From: Atribacterota bacterium
GTDB taxonomy: Bacteria; Atribacterota; Phoenicimicrobiia; Phoenicimicrobiales; Stramentimicrobiaceae
Length of the DNA stretch: 38,948 bases
Reading direction: 5' to 3'
NCBI GenBank assembly: GCA_028717805.1
Contig: JAQUNC010000022.1
Coordinates: 1 to 38,948 of the forward strand
The notes under the pieces: model-generated
Told to the model about the DNA's origin: nothing
What the model saw: the letters and a program-made list of their open reading frames with translations, nothing else
Database searches by the model: none
Part shown: positions 9,101-16,309 of the stretch, one piece after another
Layout: every line of letters begins with the position of its first letter
Position numbering within the stretch: the stretch's first letter is position 1
Position numbers and translations under genes: made by a program

Positions 9101-11084
9101 CGATTTAGAAGAGCTCAAAAAGCAATTTTCCGACTCTGTAACTTATATTGTAGCAGGGAGTGATGTTCTCTTAAATGCTTCTGCTTATAGGGAAGCTAAA
9201 GAAAATAGTCTAATTTTTAGTTTTCCCCATATTATTTTTGGTCGGAAAGGATATTATTTATCAGAACAAGAGCAAGAAAATTACCAACGAATTATTGAAA
9301 AATTTTCTTCTGGCGTTATTCATCTTAATCTACAAGCTCCTTTCGAAGATATAAGTTCCAGCCAGATTAGGAAGAATATTGATGAACACCGCGACATTTC
9401 AGATTTAGTTGATCCTCTGGTGGAACGCTATATCTATCAAATGGGTTTATATCAGAGAGAACCCCAGTATAAATCAACATTGCAAAAGGTATACACTAAA
9501 GTTGAAGTGGTAGAAGATTTTGATGACTCATTTTTAGAAAAATTGGTCATGGAGGTATTTCCGGAAGATATTAGAGGGAAGGCATTAAAAAGTCTACAAA
9601 AATTTAACCAGAAGCTTAATCCCCGCCTAATTCTTTTACAGGATACCCGAGAAAATGAGAAAATATTGGGATTTGCAGCAGTGCATTGGGTTCGGGCTAG
9701 CGAATTGTATTATGAATTTGAAGATAATATTATTTCCCAGCATATAAGAGACTCTGCCAGTGGCCGTACCATTATCATTGATGGAGTATTTACCAGAGAT
9801 ACTATTCGGAACTATGAGAAGTTTAAAAATTATAAGCAAATAGTTTTAACAGAAGCACTGACCTTCTGTATCAGGAAAGATTACGATTATGCTGTTTTTA
9901 AAAGTATGCTTCCGGAGGTTGACACAAATGAACTGATAAATACTCTGGAACTTTTTGGGTTTACCAGATTATCAATTACTAATACCCGAATTTCAACCAT
10001 AATGACAGTAGATATCAGAAAACCATGTACTATAAGTCTGGATATAGAAACCTTAATTAAAGAACCATTTGTTCACAAATGCCGGATTATGGAGATTATA
10101 AACCTTGCTCGACAGAGGTTACAGAGAGCAATGACCCACCTTTATCCTGGACATTTATTAATTCCTTTTGATATTGACTTAATTAACCAGGCTATTGCAA
10201 CCAAGATATGCCAGGAAAATGGTGTTCCTACTGAACAAAACAATAACAGGCAATTAGGATCCCTGATGTGTGTTCCTTTTGGTAAGATTCTACATAAAAT
10301 GGTGGTACCAAATACTGTCACTAAATCCTTACATACTGACAAAATATTTTCACCAGATATGAAACATTTTAAGATAGATTCTTTTGGGTATTATATGAGT
10401 TTAGAAAATCAGGTTAAGATGATTAAATCTTTTAATAGACCTGTCTTGCTAATTGATGATTTGCTTCATAAAGGTTATCGACTTAAGGCATTACGTCCGA
10501 TATTAAATAAAGAAAATATTAAAGTTCACAAAATAATTGTAGGTTTATTATCTGCCAGAGGCAAAGAATTAGCCATGATTCAAAAACGCCCGGTTGATAG
10601 CGCTTATTTTATACCTAACCTTCGAGTGTGGTTCAATGAGAGTGATTTGTGCCCCTTTATCGGAGGCGATGGCTTATATCGAACAGAACCAGAACAGGGC
10701 AGTTTAGTAAGATCAATTAATATGATTCTTCCCTATGCCTATCCAGTTTTTTTAAAGGAGGTTGATTTAGAAACAATTTATCAGTTTTCGGAAATATGTA
10801 TTGAAAATGCCATTCAGATTGTTAAAGCCTTAGAAGAAGAGTATCAGACAGATTATCACCGCAAGCTAACCTTGCAGCATTTAGGTGAAGTACTGATTTA
10901 TCCACGTTATCCAGATCATGGCAAACACATGGATTACAATCTTTCCCTGTCTACCTCAATGTATTTAGCAAATGACCTGGAATTATTACGAAGAATATGG
11001 GAAAAAAGCACTAAAAACAAGCAGGGCGATTTATTGCGATTTCCTTATTCTCAGGAATTTACTATAGGAAGGGAAGAGTTATGA
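6108..11084 (+). CDS. Giant fusion: HD hydrolase - helical repeats - NadD-like adenylyltransferase - GNAT-like - phosphoribosyltransferase-like
   Basis: A 1658-residue protein. Roughly 130-300 is an HD-type domain (H182, H187, then the H216-D217 pair in AAGHDIGKYG, and a later IYSDF). It resembles YqeK-type nucleotide hydrolases, which often neighbour nadD. About 380-900 is helical and HEAT-like. About 918-1120 is a NadD-type nucleotidyltransferase with GTFDPFSLSH at 927-936 and the closing SSSQIR at 1083-1088. About 1130-1330 looks like a GNAT fold, by pattern only. The C-terminal part carries a PRPP-site-like VLLIDDLLHKG (acidic pair D1450-D1451). No signal peptide or membrane span is seen, so it is cytosolic. 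Its stop overlaps the next gene by 4 nt. Domain identities from motifs are good for HD and NadD, fair for PRTase and weak for GNAT. The substrate is unknown; NAD or nucleotide salvage or repair is inferred from the domains and neighbours. Confidence 0.8.
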   Translation: MTDVLIKELFEELFRNEAMQKYEINHDDIQSLNEAPGFREKLSSMIKAKKFQAITILDLFLNRMQEIEQIESAEKTLKEIYHFCQYLSFPESRPEFERLPIAKRKLFYLFLLTYRFFLPRYYQHDKKSFLAQYPLTFLSTKEIRVLEQPEEYHNFLNAFDSLFVYEMMALSREIYEYNTLEHICGVHALALSIGRQIQKQGLPVDLGVISGSAAGHDIGKYGCRHREQERVPYLHYYYTDIWFHQHNIPYIGHIAVNHSVWDLELENLSLESLILIYSDFRVKNKENPGEMYIYNLNESFQVILKKLDNVDDRKEKRYRRVFDKLKDFEDFLIEKGVEVKANPLPGKDYKPVRKARYFALLHGKDVIQQSKYLSLEHSFQLMHQLRNETSINSILESARSDGNWQNVQEYLRIFSEYAAYLNQNEKLLVLKFLYEQLIFPEEGVRRRGAKLIGYLISNFDEQYRKEIPEDMCLIPPEVRSTELLEKYIGLFLEPSYKASELSQRRVRDNLPFMIETLFEYSQIKQQARYLNIIKEFYQKNYDHQLPLNHIICLLQTLKSIPVLPGETFDPVFSDFLTYFVFQEEYTISITALDVMENMLDKIPEKDTFRNKCYSILKERKEYSLIPAENYLKYKIINKLNVDSTLVNHFRQYCQQDEEKIDRMYLNNLKSSTEAIIKKVQIDMLKERAIANKEETVYIALHFCNILKVSSHEPVRNYAGNALITIIPHLTVEQKNDISIELLKALEIDDYQYTKYIPYYLGQSIPFLPPREIDEFIDDLEEKIKIADQWSCTLLIRTMAVAISRYAPYQDRYAEQAYLFQNRLNRMLGILMNGLAHHNSMVKRVTSRVIGKEIFASRHLSLNEKEKIFRLIAKKLLNLVTPMSQQDNLLFFVNTVSLHQIYIFISNYNFSEGSIKLPVPKSIAFFPGTFDPFSLSHKQIVREIEKLGMEVYLSVDEFSWSKRTQPHLFRKHLINMSIADELNVYLYPENLASNIANPLDLEELKKQFSDSVTYIVAGSDVLLNASAYREAKENSLIFSFPHIIFGRKGYYLSEQEQENYQRIIEKFSSGVIHLNLQAPFEDISSSQIRKNIDEHRDISDLVDPLVERYIYQMGLYQREPQYKSTLQKVYTKVEVVEDFDDSFLEKLVMEVFPEDIRGKALKSLQKFNQKLNPRLILLQDTRENEKILGFAAVHWVRASELYYEFEDNIISQHIRDSASGRTIIIDGVFTRDTIRNYEKFKNYKQIVLTEALTFCIRKDYDYAVFKSMLPEVDTNELINTLELFGFTRLSITNTRISTIMTVDIRKPCTISLDIETLIKEPFVHKCRIMEIINLARQRLQRAMTHLYPGHLLIPFDIDLINQAIATKICQENGVPTEQNNNRQLGSLMCVPFGKILHKMVVPNTVTKSLHTDKIFSPDMKHFKIDSFGYYMSLENQVKMIKSFNRPVLLIDDLLHKGYRLKALRPILNKENIKVHKIIVGLLSARGKELAMIQKRPVDSAYFIPNLRVWFNESDLCPFIGGDGLYRTEPEQGSLVRSINMILPYAYPVFLKEVDLETIYQFSEICIENAIQIVKALEEEYQTDYHRKLTLQHLGEVLIYPRYPDHGKHMDYNLSLSTSMYLANDLELLRRIWEKSTKNKQGDLLRFPYSQEFTIGREEL

Positions 11085-12355
11085 TTTATTACTACCGGTT
11101 TCACAAAAAAATACTTTTTTCCAAACTGAAAATAAATAATTTACAGACGATTGATCCTAAAAATCCAAATATTAAAGAGAATAGATTTATTTACTACCTC
11201 CAGGATAGAGCTTGGCAAAAAGTCAGTCCTTTAGTTGCTCTCATTCATCCTGAACAGATATTGAACAAAAAACAAGAAATAAATATCCTGCACAAATATG
11301 AAGATATGGAACGGGATTTTTCTGATTTTCCAGTTTGGATTATGAAAAAAATAAAAAATAGAGAAGTTGGTCTTTGTAATTATAATTATCCTCGCTGGAA
11401 AGAAAGATTGTGCTGGACACCACCAGAACAATGGAATATTAACATTGTAGGACTGGGCAATGTGGGAGGAACGTTATTAGTTGCTTTGCGTTCTATGAGT
11501 GGAGAAAAAGTCAATAGAATTGGAATATTTGATACTAATGAGAGAGCTATGTCTCGCTGGGAGCAGGAAGCAAACCAGATTATTGATGGTTCAGAGCAAA
11601 GGAGATTGCCTCTGGTGAAGATATTAAAGTCTGAGGAGATTTTTCAGTCGGACCTGATAGTTTTTTGTATATCAATGGGAGTTCCCACGCCGGAGCAAGA
11701 AATTCAGGATGTCAGATTAATGCAACTGGAGGCAAATTCCCGCATAATTAATTATTATGCTCAGAGGGCTAGAAAAACTAATTTTAATGGAATCTTTGCT
11801 GTTGTTTCTGATCCGGTTGATTTGTTATGTCAGAGTGCCTTCTTAGCGAGCAATCTCAGTGAGGAAGGTACATTGGACGGAAAAGGGCTTGCTGCCGACC
11901 AGATTAAAGGATTTGGTTTAGGTGTTATGCATGGTCGGGCAGCTTATTATGCGGCACAAGAAGATAATATGAAGCATTACTTAAGTAAGGGCAGGGTGTT
12001 TGGACCTCATGGCAGTGGTTTGGTAGTAGCTGATGATATAGAGCATTATGACCGGGAGAAATCCTACCACTTAACTGAAAGAGTGTTGCAGGCTAATATA
12101 GAATTAAGAAAAATTGGTTTTAAGCCTTATATAGCACCAGCCCTATCATCAGGTGCTTTTTCCCTGTTAGCCTTAATGGAAGGGCAATGGCATTACAGTG
12201 CTGGATTCTTAGGAGGGATTTTCTGGGGTTCCAGAAATCGTCAAACACCGGTTGGTTTAGAATGGGAGCAATTTTACCTTTCACGCACATTATTCGAGAA
12301 TTTATACCAGAGTTATCATAATTTGAAAAAGCAGGTAAATAGCTTGGAGAAATAG
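11081..12355 (+). CDS. Lactate/malate dehydrogenase-like NAD-binding protein, divergent
   Basis: A 424-residue protein with an unrecognised N-terminal region of about 115 residues and then a Rossmann domain (IVGLGNVGG at 122-130). Later landmarks follow the LDH/MDH order: VVSDPVDLL (D244, where the family usually has Asn), a GVMHGR segment where the family has a catalytic Asp and a substrate Arg, and GPHGSG with H310 matching the catalytic histidine. The histidine and an arginine are kept, but the Asn and probably the Asp are changed, so ordinary lactate or malate oxidation is doubtful. The ATG overlaps the fusion gene's stop (ATGA), and the next gene begins at the following base, which indicates translational coupling. 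It may act on a product of the fusion protein; that is inference. Confidence 0.75.
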   Translation: MIYYYRFHKKILFSKLKINNLQTIDPKNPNIKENRFIYYLQDRAWQKVSPLVALIHPEQILNKKQEINILHKYEDMERDFSDFPVWIMKKIKNREVGLCNYNYPRWKERLCWTPPEQWNINIVGLGNVGGTLLVALRSMSGEKVNRIGIFDTNERAMSRWEQEANQIIDGSEQRRLPLVKILKSEEIFQSDLIVFCISMGVPTPEQEIQDVRLMQLEANSRIINYYAQRARKTNFNGIFAVVSDPVDLLCQSAFLASNLSEEGTLDGKGLAADQIKGFGLGVMHGRAAYYAAQEDNMKHYLSKGRVFGPHGSGLVVADDIEHYDREKSYHLTERVLQANIELRKIGFKPYIAPALSSGAFSLLALMEGQWHYSAGFLGGIFWGSRNRQTPVGLEWEQFYLSRTLFENLYQSYHNLKKQVNSLEK

Positions 12356-13423
12356 ATGAATGAGTTCATTATCCTGATGCCAGGGAAGGTTTCACTAAAA
12401 TTCAGAAAAGTTATAGCAGAGGCGGTTAAAAATTATAAAAACCAGATTTATGTACATGAAAAGGACATTCCATCTTTACAGGACAAAAAAATATTATGGG
12501 CAGTAGAATTAAATGAGTATGGAATTAATATTGGTCTGGATAGAATGTTACAAGCTATAAGTAAAAGAGGACCTAAGGCGTTAATTAATGCAGAAGGGGC
12601 TATTATTATTCAAAGTCCTGTTGAGTTGTGGACCAAATATATCGCCTATCGAATTATATTTCAAACTAATCAATTAGGTTGCCGTTATATAGGACATTCA
12701 GTAATTGAGGCAACTGCGAATCTGGTGAATTTTTTAACCTGGCAAAAAAACTTGAAACTAACTTTAGAGAAAATTTATCAACAATTGTCTTGTGATTTAG
12801 TCTTCAGGCTAATGCAGGATAGAAAAAACATTATCAGTCAACCGGAAATCCTGGTGCTTTATTCCAATCCTAAAAAAAATTCCAATACCATGATGCTCTG
12901 GCAAATGGTTAAGAAAGGCTTACCGCTTAACAGAAGAAGAACGGTAAAGGAACAATATATTGAAAATGGTACTATTGTTGATTGTAGAGGTTGTCTTTAT
13001 AAAACCTGTAAACACTACAGTGAAATGAGTAGCTGTTTTTATGGTGGAATAGTGGTACAGGAAATATTACCAGCTATCGAAAAAGCTGATTATTTAATCT
13101 GGTTATGTCCAAATTACAATGATGCCATTTCTGCCAAGATGATGGCTGTTATCAATCGTTTGACTGTTCTTTACAAGAGGGTGAATTTTCGTCAGAAGAC
13201 CATCTTTGCCATTATTGTCTCCGGAAATTCAGGGAGTGAAAATGTTGCTATTCAGCTAATTGGTGCCTTAAATGTAAATAAGGGATTTCAACTTCCGCCT
13301 TACTTTGCTTTAACAGCTATTGCCAATGATCCGGGTGCGGTAGAAAAAGTTCCTGATATTAGAGAGAGGGCAGCCTTTTTTGCTCAGAATATATACCAGG
13401 AGGTTGATTTGCAGACAAAATAA
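12356..13423 (+). CDS. NADPH-dependent FMN reductase-like flavoprotein with an extra N-terminal domain
   Basis: A 355-residue protein. The N-terminal half (about 1-160) is not recognised. The C-terminal half is flavodoxin-like: the FMN phosphate loop is SNPKKNSNT (170-178), then come cysteines C210, C213, C218 and C227 in the place where iron-sulfur flavoproteins carry CxxCxxC-type ligands, followed by an LCPNYNDAISAKM segment equivalent to the usual SPVY...K region. It could be a flavin reductase or an iron-sulfur flavoprotein. The ATG starts immediately after the previous stop, with GGAGAA overlapping that gene's end, so it is in one operon with the dehydrogenase-like and fusion genes. Confidence 0.75.
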   Translation: MNEFIILMPGKVSLKFRKVIAEAVKNYKNQIYVHEKDIPSLQDKKILWAVELNEYGINIGLDRMLQAISKRGPKALINAEGAIIIQSPVELWTKYIAYRIIFQTNQLGCRYIGHSVIEATANLVNFLTWQKNLKLTLEKIYQQLSCDLVFRLMQDRKNIISQPEILVLYSNPKKNSNTMMLWQMVKKGLPLNRRRTVKEQYIENGTIVDCRGCLYKTCKHYSEMSSCFYGGIVVQEILPAIEKADYLIWLCPNYNDAISAKMMAVINRLTVLYKRVNFRQKTIFAIIVSGNSGSENVAIQLIGALNVNKGFQLPPYFALTAIANDPGAVEKVPDIRERAAFFAQNIYQEVDLQTK

Positions 13424-13470
13424 AGAAAAATTAAGCAACTGATAATATTGCTAAATTAGGAAGGAGTGAC

Positions 13471-14013
13471 ATGATGAAAGCATTATTAATTATTGATGTG
13501 CAGAATGACTTTATAAAAGGTGGAGCTTTGGCAGTACCGGATGCCGAGCAGGTTACCCCGGTTATTAATGAGTTAATGGATAAATTTGATTTAGTGCTGG
13601 CAACACAGGACTGGCATCCTCAAAAATCTGTTCATTTTAAAAAGTGGCCAATACATTGTGTTGCCGGAAGCAAAGGTGCTGAATTTCCTCCTGAACTCCA
13701 TAAGAAAAAAATTAATCAAGTCTTTCATAAAGGAACCGGAGACCGGGATGATGGATATTCAACCTTTGAGGCTACAAACATTAAGCCTGTTGATTATCTT
13801 AAAAAAAGAGGGATTTCCGATCTTTATCTCTGTGGAATTGCCCTGGAGTATTGCGTCAAATCCTCAGCCTTAGATGCTTTAAAGGAGGGCTTTAAGGTCT
13901 TTCTAATCAGAGATGCTATTGCCAATTTTTCTAAAGAAGAGGAAAAAATTGCCGGGGAGTATGCAGAATTACAGGGAGCAGGTGCCCAGATAATAACATC
14001 CGCTCAGGTCTAA
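13471..14013 (+). CDS. pncA: Nicotinamidase (isochorismatase family)
   Basis: This enzyme hydrolyses nicotinamide to nicotinate for the Preiss-Handler route of NAD salvage. The 180-residue protein keeps the catalytic triad (D9 in IIDVQND, K87 in FHKGTGD, C128 in ALEYCVKS) and metal ligands D47, H49 (QDWHP) and H62. The length and the DGYSTFE segment fit PncA better than other isochorismatase-like hydrolases. A GGAAGGAG site precedes the ATG; the second codon is also ATG, so the start may be 13474. It follows the flavoprotein by 47 bp and probably belongs to the same transcription unit, tying that operon to NAD metabolism. Confidence 0.93.
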   Translation: MMKALLIIDVQNDFIKGGALAVPDAEQVTPVINELMDKFDLVLATQDWHPQKSVHFKKWPIHCVAGSKGAEFPPELHKKKINQVFHKGTGDRDDGYSTFEATNIKPVDYLKKRGISDLYLCGIALEYCVKSSALDALKEGFKVFLIRDAIANFSKEEEKIAGEYAELQGAGAQIITSAQV

Positions 14014-14130
14014 AGAAATTTTTCCATATTCTTATTTAACCAACAAAGGTTATGTTCTTAGTAGAAGGTAATGGTTAAGTAAATATTTACCATAAAAATA
14101 AATTATATTAAATAAGCTAAGGAGGAAAAT

Positions 14131-14583
14131 TTGAATAAAGATATCCGGCAAGATGTAGTAAAATACTGGCAGGAAAAAGAGAAGGAAATTGGTGAGGAAA
14201 TCAGGGGAAAAGATATGAGTGAATACCTGGATGGATATAGTGATTTAGAGCAGAGAACCTGGGGACTACTGTATTTTACTGATACCTCATTTTATTTTCA
14301 AACTTTTCCCAAAAAGAGCTGGTGGTCATCTTTGCTGGGAGGTGGGCAGAATGAAAATATCGGAGAAGCAATGAAATTTCAGATACTCTGGGACTCGGTA
14401 AAAGAAATAAATCTCCCCTCAAAGAAAAAATCCTTTCTATCAATCCTTTCTCCACCAGATTATCGGATTTTTATAAAATACCAGCAGGACAATAAAGATA
14501 AAACACTTATTTTAATAATATATTCCCGCTCAACCCAGGAGAAGTTTTTGGAATGTTATCAAAAATTTCACCATAGATTTTAA
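14131..14583 (+). CDS. Conserved hypothetical protein, possibly PH/GRAM-like
   Basis: A 150-residue soluble protein starting at TTG with an excellent AAGGAGGAA site eight bases upstream. The first 45 residues are charged and helical. The rest alternates strands and aromatic residues (WGLLYFTDTSFYFQTF, then ILWDSVKEINLP and DYRIFIKYQ), an arrangement seen in PH-like or GRAM domains, but I cannot name a family with confidence. A 12-bp palindrome (14079-14090) lies about 40 nt upstream and could be an operator. It is followed after 20 bp by the YigZ-family gene. Confidence 0.6.
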   Translation: MNKDIRQDVVKYWQEKEKEIGEEIRGKDMSEYLDGYSDLEQRTWGLLYFTDTSFYFQTFPKKSWWSSLLGGGQNENIGEAMKFQILWDSVKEINLPSKKKSFLSILSPPDYRIFIKYQQDNKDKTLILIIYSRSTQEKFLECYQKFHHRF

Positions 14584-14603
14584 TCTATAACCGGTTTATC
14601 TAT

Positions 14604-15242
14604 ATGGATGTAATGGAAAATTTTCAAACCATAGATCATTATACTAAGCTTGAGAACAACATTAAGAAGAGTCATTTTATTGCCCTGGTACAGGAAATAG
14701 AAAGTGAACAGGAGGCAAGGTCGCTTATTAAATCAGTTCACCAACAGTTTCCAGATGCTACTCATCATTGCTGGGCTTATCGACTGGGTTCTGGAAATGA
14801 TGAAATAGTACAATATTCAGATAGCGGTGAACCATCCAATTCAGCTGGTCCCCCTATCTTGCAGGCTATTAAACAGGGCGAGGTAACCAATGTTCTAGTG
14901 GTAGTTGTGCGTTATTTTGGAGGGATTAAATTAGGTATCAGTGGATTAATTAAAGCCTATAGAGATACTGCACGAATGGGATTACTGCAAGCAGGGAAGA
15001 AACGGAAATATCCCTTACAGGAATTTATTATTGACGGCATAGAATATAGATCATTGGGGCCTATCTTGCAATCTGTTGAGAGTAAATCCGGTAAGATTGG
15101 GAATATAAAGTATGGAGAGAAAGTAAATCTTTTAGTCTTACTTCCTAAAACAGAGCAGGAATGGATTAAACAGCTTGTTAATAACACCACTCAAGGCAAA
15201 GCCTCTATAAAGACAGGTGCCATCAGGTGGATAAATGGCTGA
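14604..15242 (+). CDS. yigZ: YigZ/IMPACT family protein
   Basis: A 212-residue member of the UPF0029/IMPACT family. The diagnostic blocks are KKSHFIAL near the N terminus, DATHHCWAYRLG, and SDSGEPSNSAGPPIL followed by VVVRYFGGIKLGISGLIKAY. The C-terminal third is the usual DUF1949-like ferredoxin-fold domain. Eukaryotic IMPACT modulates translation through GCN2, while the bacterial role is unresolved. The start is uncertain: ATG 14604 and ATG 14613 are both in frame, and neither has a strong ribosome site, so translation may be coupled to the gene 20 bp upstream. Confidence 0.9.
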   Translation: MDVMENFQTIDHYTKLENNIKKSHFIALVQEIESEQEARSLIKSVHQQFPDATHHCWAYRLGSGNDEIVQYSDSGEPSNSAGPPILQAIKQGEVTNVLVVVVRYFGGIKLGISGLIKAYRDTARMGLLQAGKKRKYPLQEFIIDGIEYRSLGPILQSVESKSGKIGNIKYGEKVNLLVLLPKTEQEWIKQLVNNTTQGKASIKTGAIRWING

Positions 15243-15293
15243 TTTACTTTCGCTTAATTCTTATTTCAAAAAAATAGAAAAATGAGGGAAATT

Positions 15294-15776
15294 ATGAAGG
15301 CACTAATACTCTATTATTCTCGTTCGGGGAAAACCAGAAATATTGCAGAGATAATCGGGGAAAAATTAGTAGCAGAGGTAGAAGAAATATTCGATCATAA
15401 AAGCAGAAAAGGTTTGTTAGGTTTTATAGCCAGTGGAAATGAGGCTTATTTACAAAGGTTTATTCCTATTGACAAGATAGAAAAAGATCTCTCTCAGTAT
15501 GATGTAGTTGTAGTGGGAACACCTATCTGGGCTGGCAATATGTCGACACCTATTTTGAGTTTTTTCAGGGAATACAAAGAAAAAATACCCAGGATTGCTT
15601 TTTTTACCACCAGCATAGGAAGCGATCCACAGAAGGTATTTTTAACTGTAGAGCATATTACTGCTCAAAAGCTGGTAACGGTAATGAATTTTACCAATCA
15701 TGATATAAAAAAGCGCTACCATTTAGACATGATTGATGAATTTATTAACAGAATAAAACAGGCTCTTAAGGATTGA
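15294..15776 (+). CDS. Flavodoxin family protein
   Basis: A 160-residue FMN-binding electron carrier or flavoprotein domain. The phosphate loop is YYSRSGKTRNIA at about residues 7-18, and the central WAGNMSTP segment matches the flavin-stacking loop. The ORF could begin at ATG 15282, but GAGGGAAATT lies directly before ATG 15294, which also gives the normal family start MKALILYYS. It ends 7 bp before the zincin gene. The electron partner is not evident. Confidence 0.88.
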   Translation: MKALILYYSRSGKTRNIAEIIGEKLVAEVEEIFDHKSRKGLLGFIASGNEAYLQRFIPIDKIEKDLSQYDVVVVGTPIWAGNMSTPILSFFREYKEKIPRIAFFTTSIGSDPQKVFLTVEHITAQKLVTVMNFTNHDIKKRYHLDMIDEFINRIKQALKD

Positions 15777-15783
15777 CCTTAAT

Positions 15784-16206
15784 ATGATGAAGGAAAATGA
15801 ATTTGAGAAATTAGTAATTGAGTCAATTGGTGAGTTACCGGAATACTTTCGAAAAAAGATGGAAAATATCACCATCCATATTGAAGATTTCCCTGACTAT
15901 AATATTTTAAAACAGTTAGGACATCATTCTCCTTATTCCATTTTGGGTCTTTATCAAGGTATTCCTGTTACTCGAAGAGGGATCCATTATCGTAATGTTA
16001 TGCCTGACAGAATACTTATTTTTCGTAAACCGATTCTTCGTAAGAGTAGATATATACCGGAAATAAAAAATGAAATTAAACGAGTTGTTTTACATGAAAT
16101 AGGTCATTATTTTGGACTGAGTGAACAGGAATTGTATTTGATTGAAAAAAACAGTCTTACCCCACAAGGAAAAATCAAGAACAATTCTAAAAAATCAATG
16201 CAATGA
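15784..16206 (+). CDS. Zincin-like metallopeptidase family protein
   Basis: A 140-residue protein of the minimal metallopeptidase family (zincin_1, PF06262-like). The active site is HEIGHYFGLSEQE, beginning at H104, in the HExxHxxGxxE form where two histidines and the distal residue bind zinc. Upstream the protein carries the family's ILGLYQGIP and DRILIFRKPI segments. Substrates are not known for most members. The N-terminal M-M-K offers two start choices three bases apart. The gene is tightly spaced after the flavodoxin. Confidence 0.85.
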   Translation: MMKENEFEKLVIESIGELPEYFRKKMENITIHIEDFPDYNILKQLGHHSPYSILGLYQGIPVTRRGIHYRNVMPDRILIFRKPILRKSRYIPEIKNEIKRVVLHEIGHYFGLSEQELYLIEKNSLTPQGKIKNNSKKSMQ

Positions 16207-16309
16207 GTACTTTTATTATAAGAAAAGATATATTAAAACTAAACATAAACTAAACAACGGGGAGATTATATCTGCTACCACAATATTTTAAAGGGAGGAG
16301 AAAAAAATA

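Noticed and set aside
16207-16309. Possible small gene between the zincin gene and tatD
   Set aside because: Only short broken frames; the useful signal here is the ribosome site of tatD.
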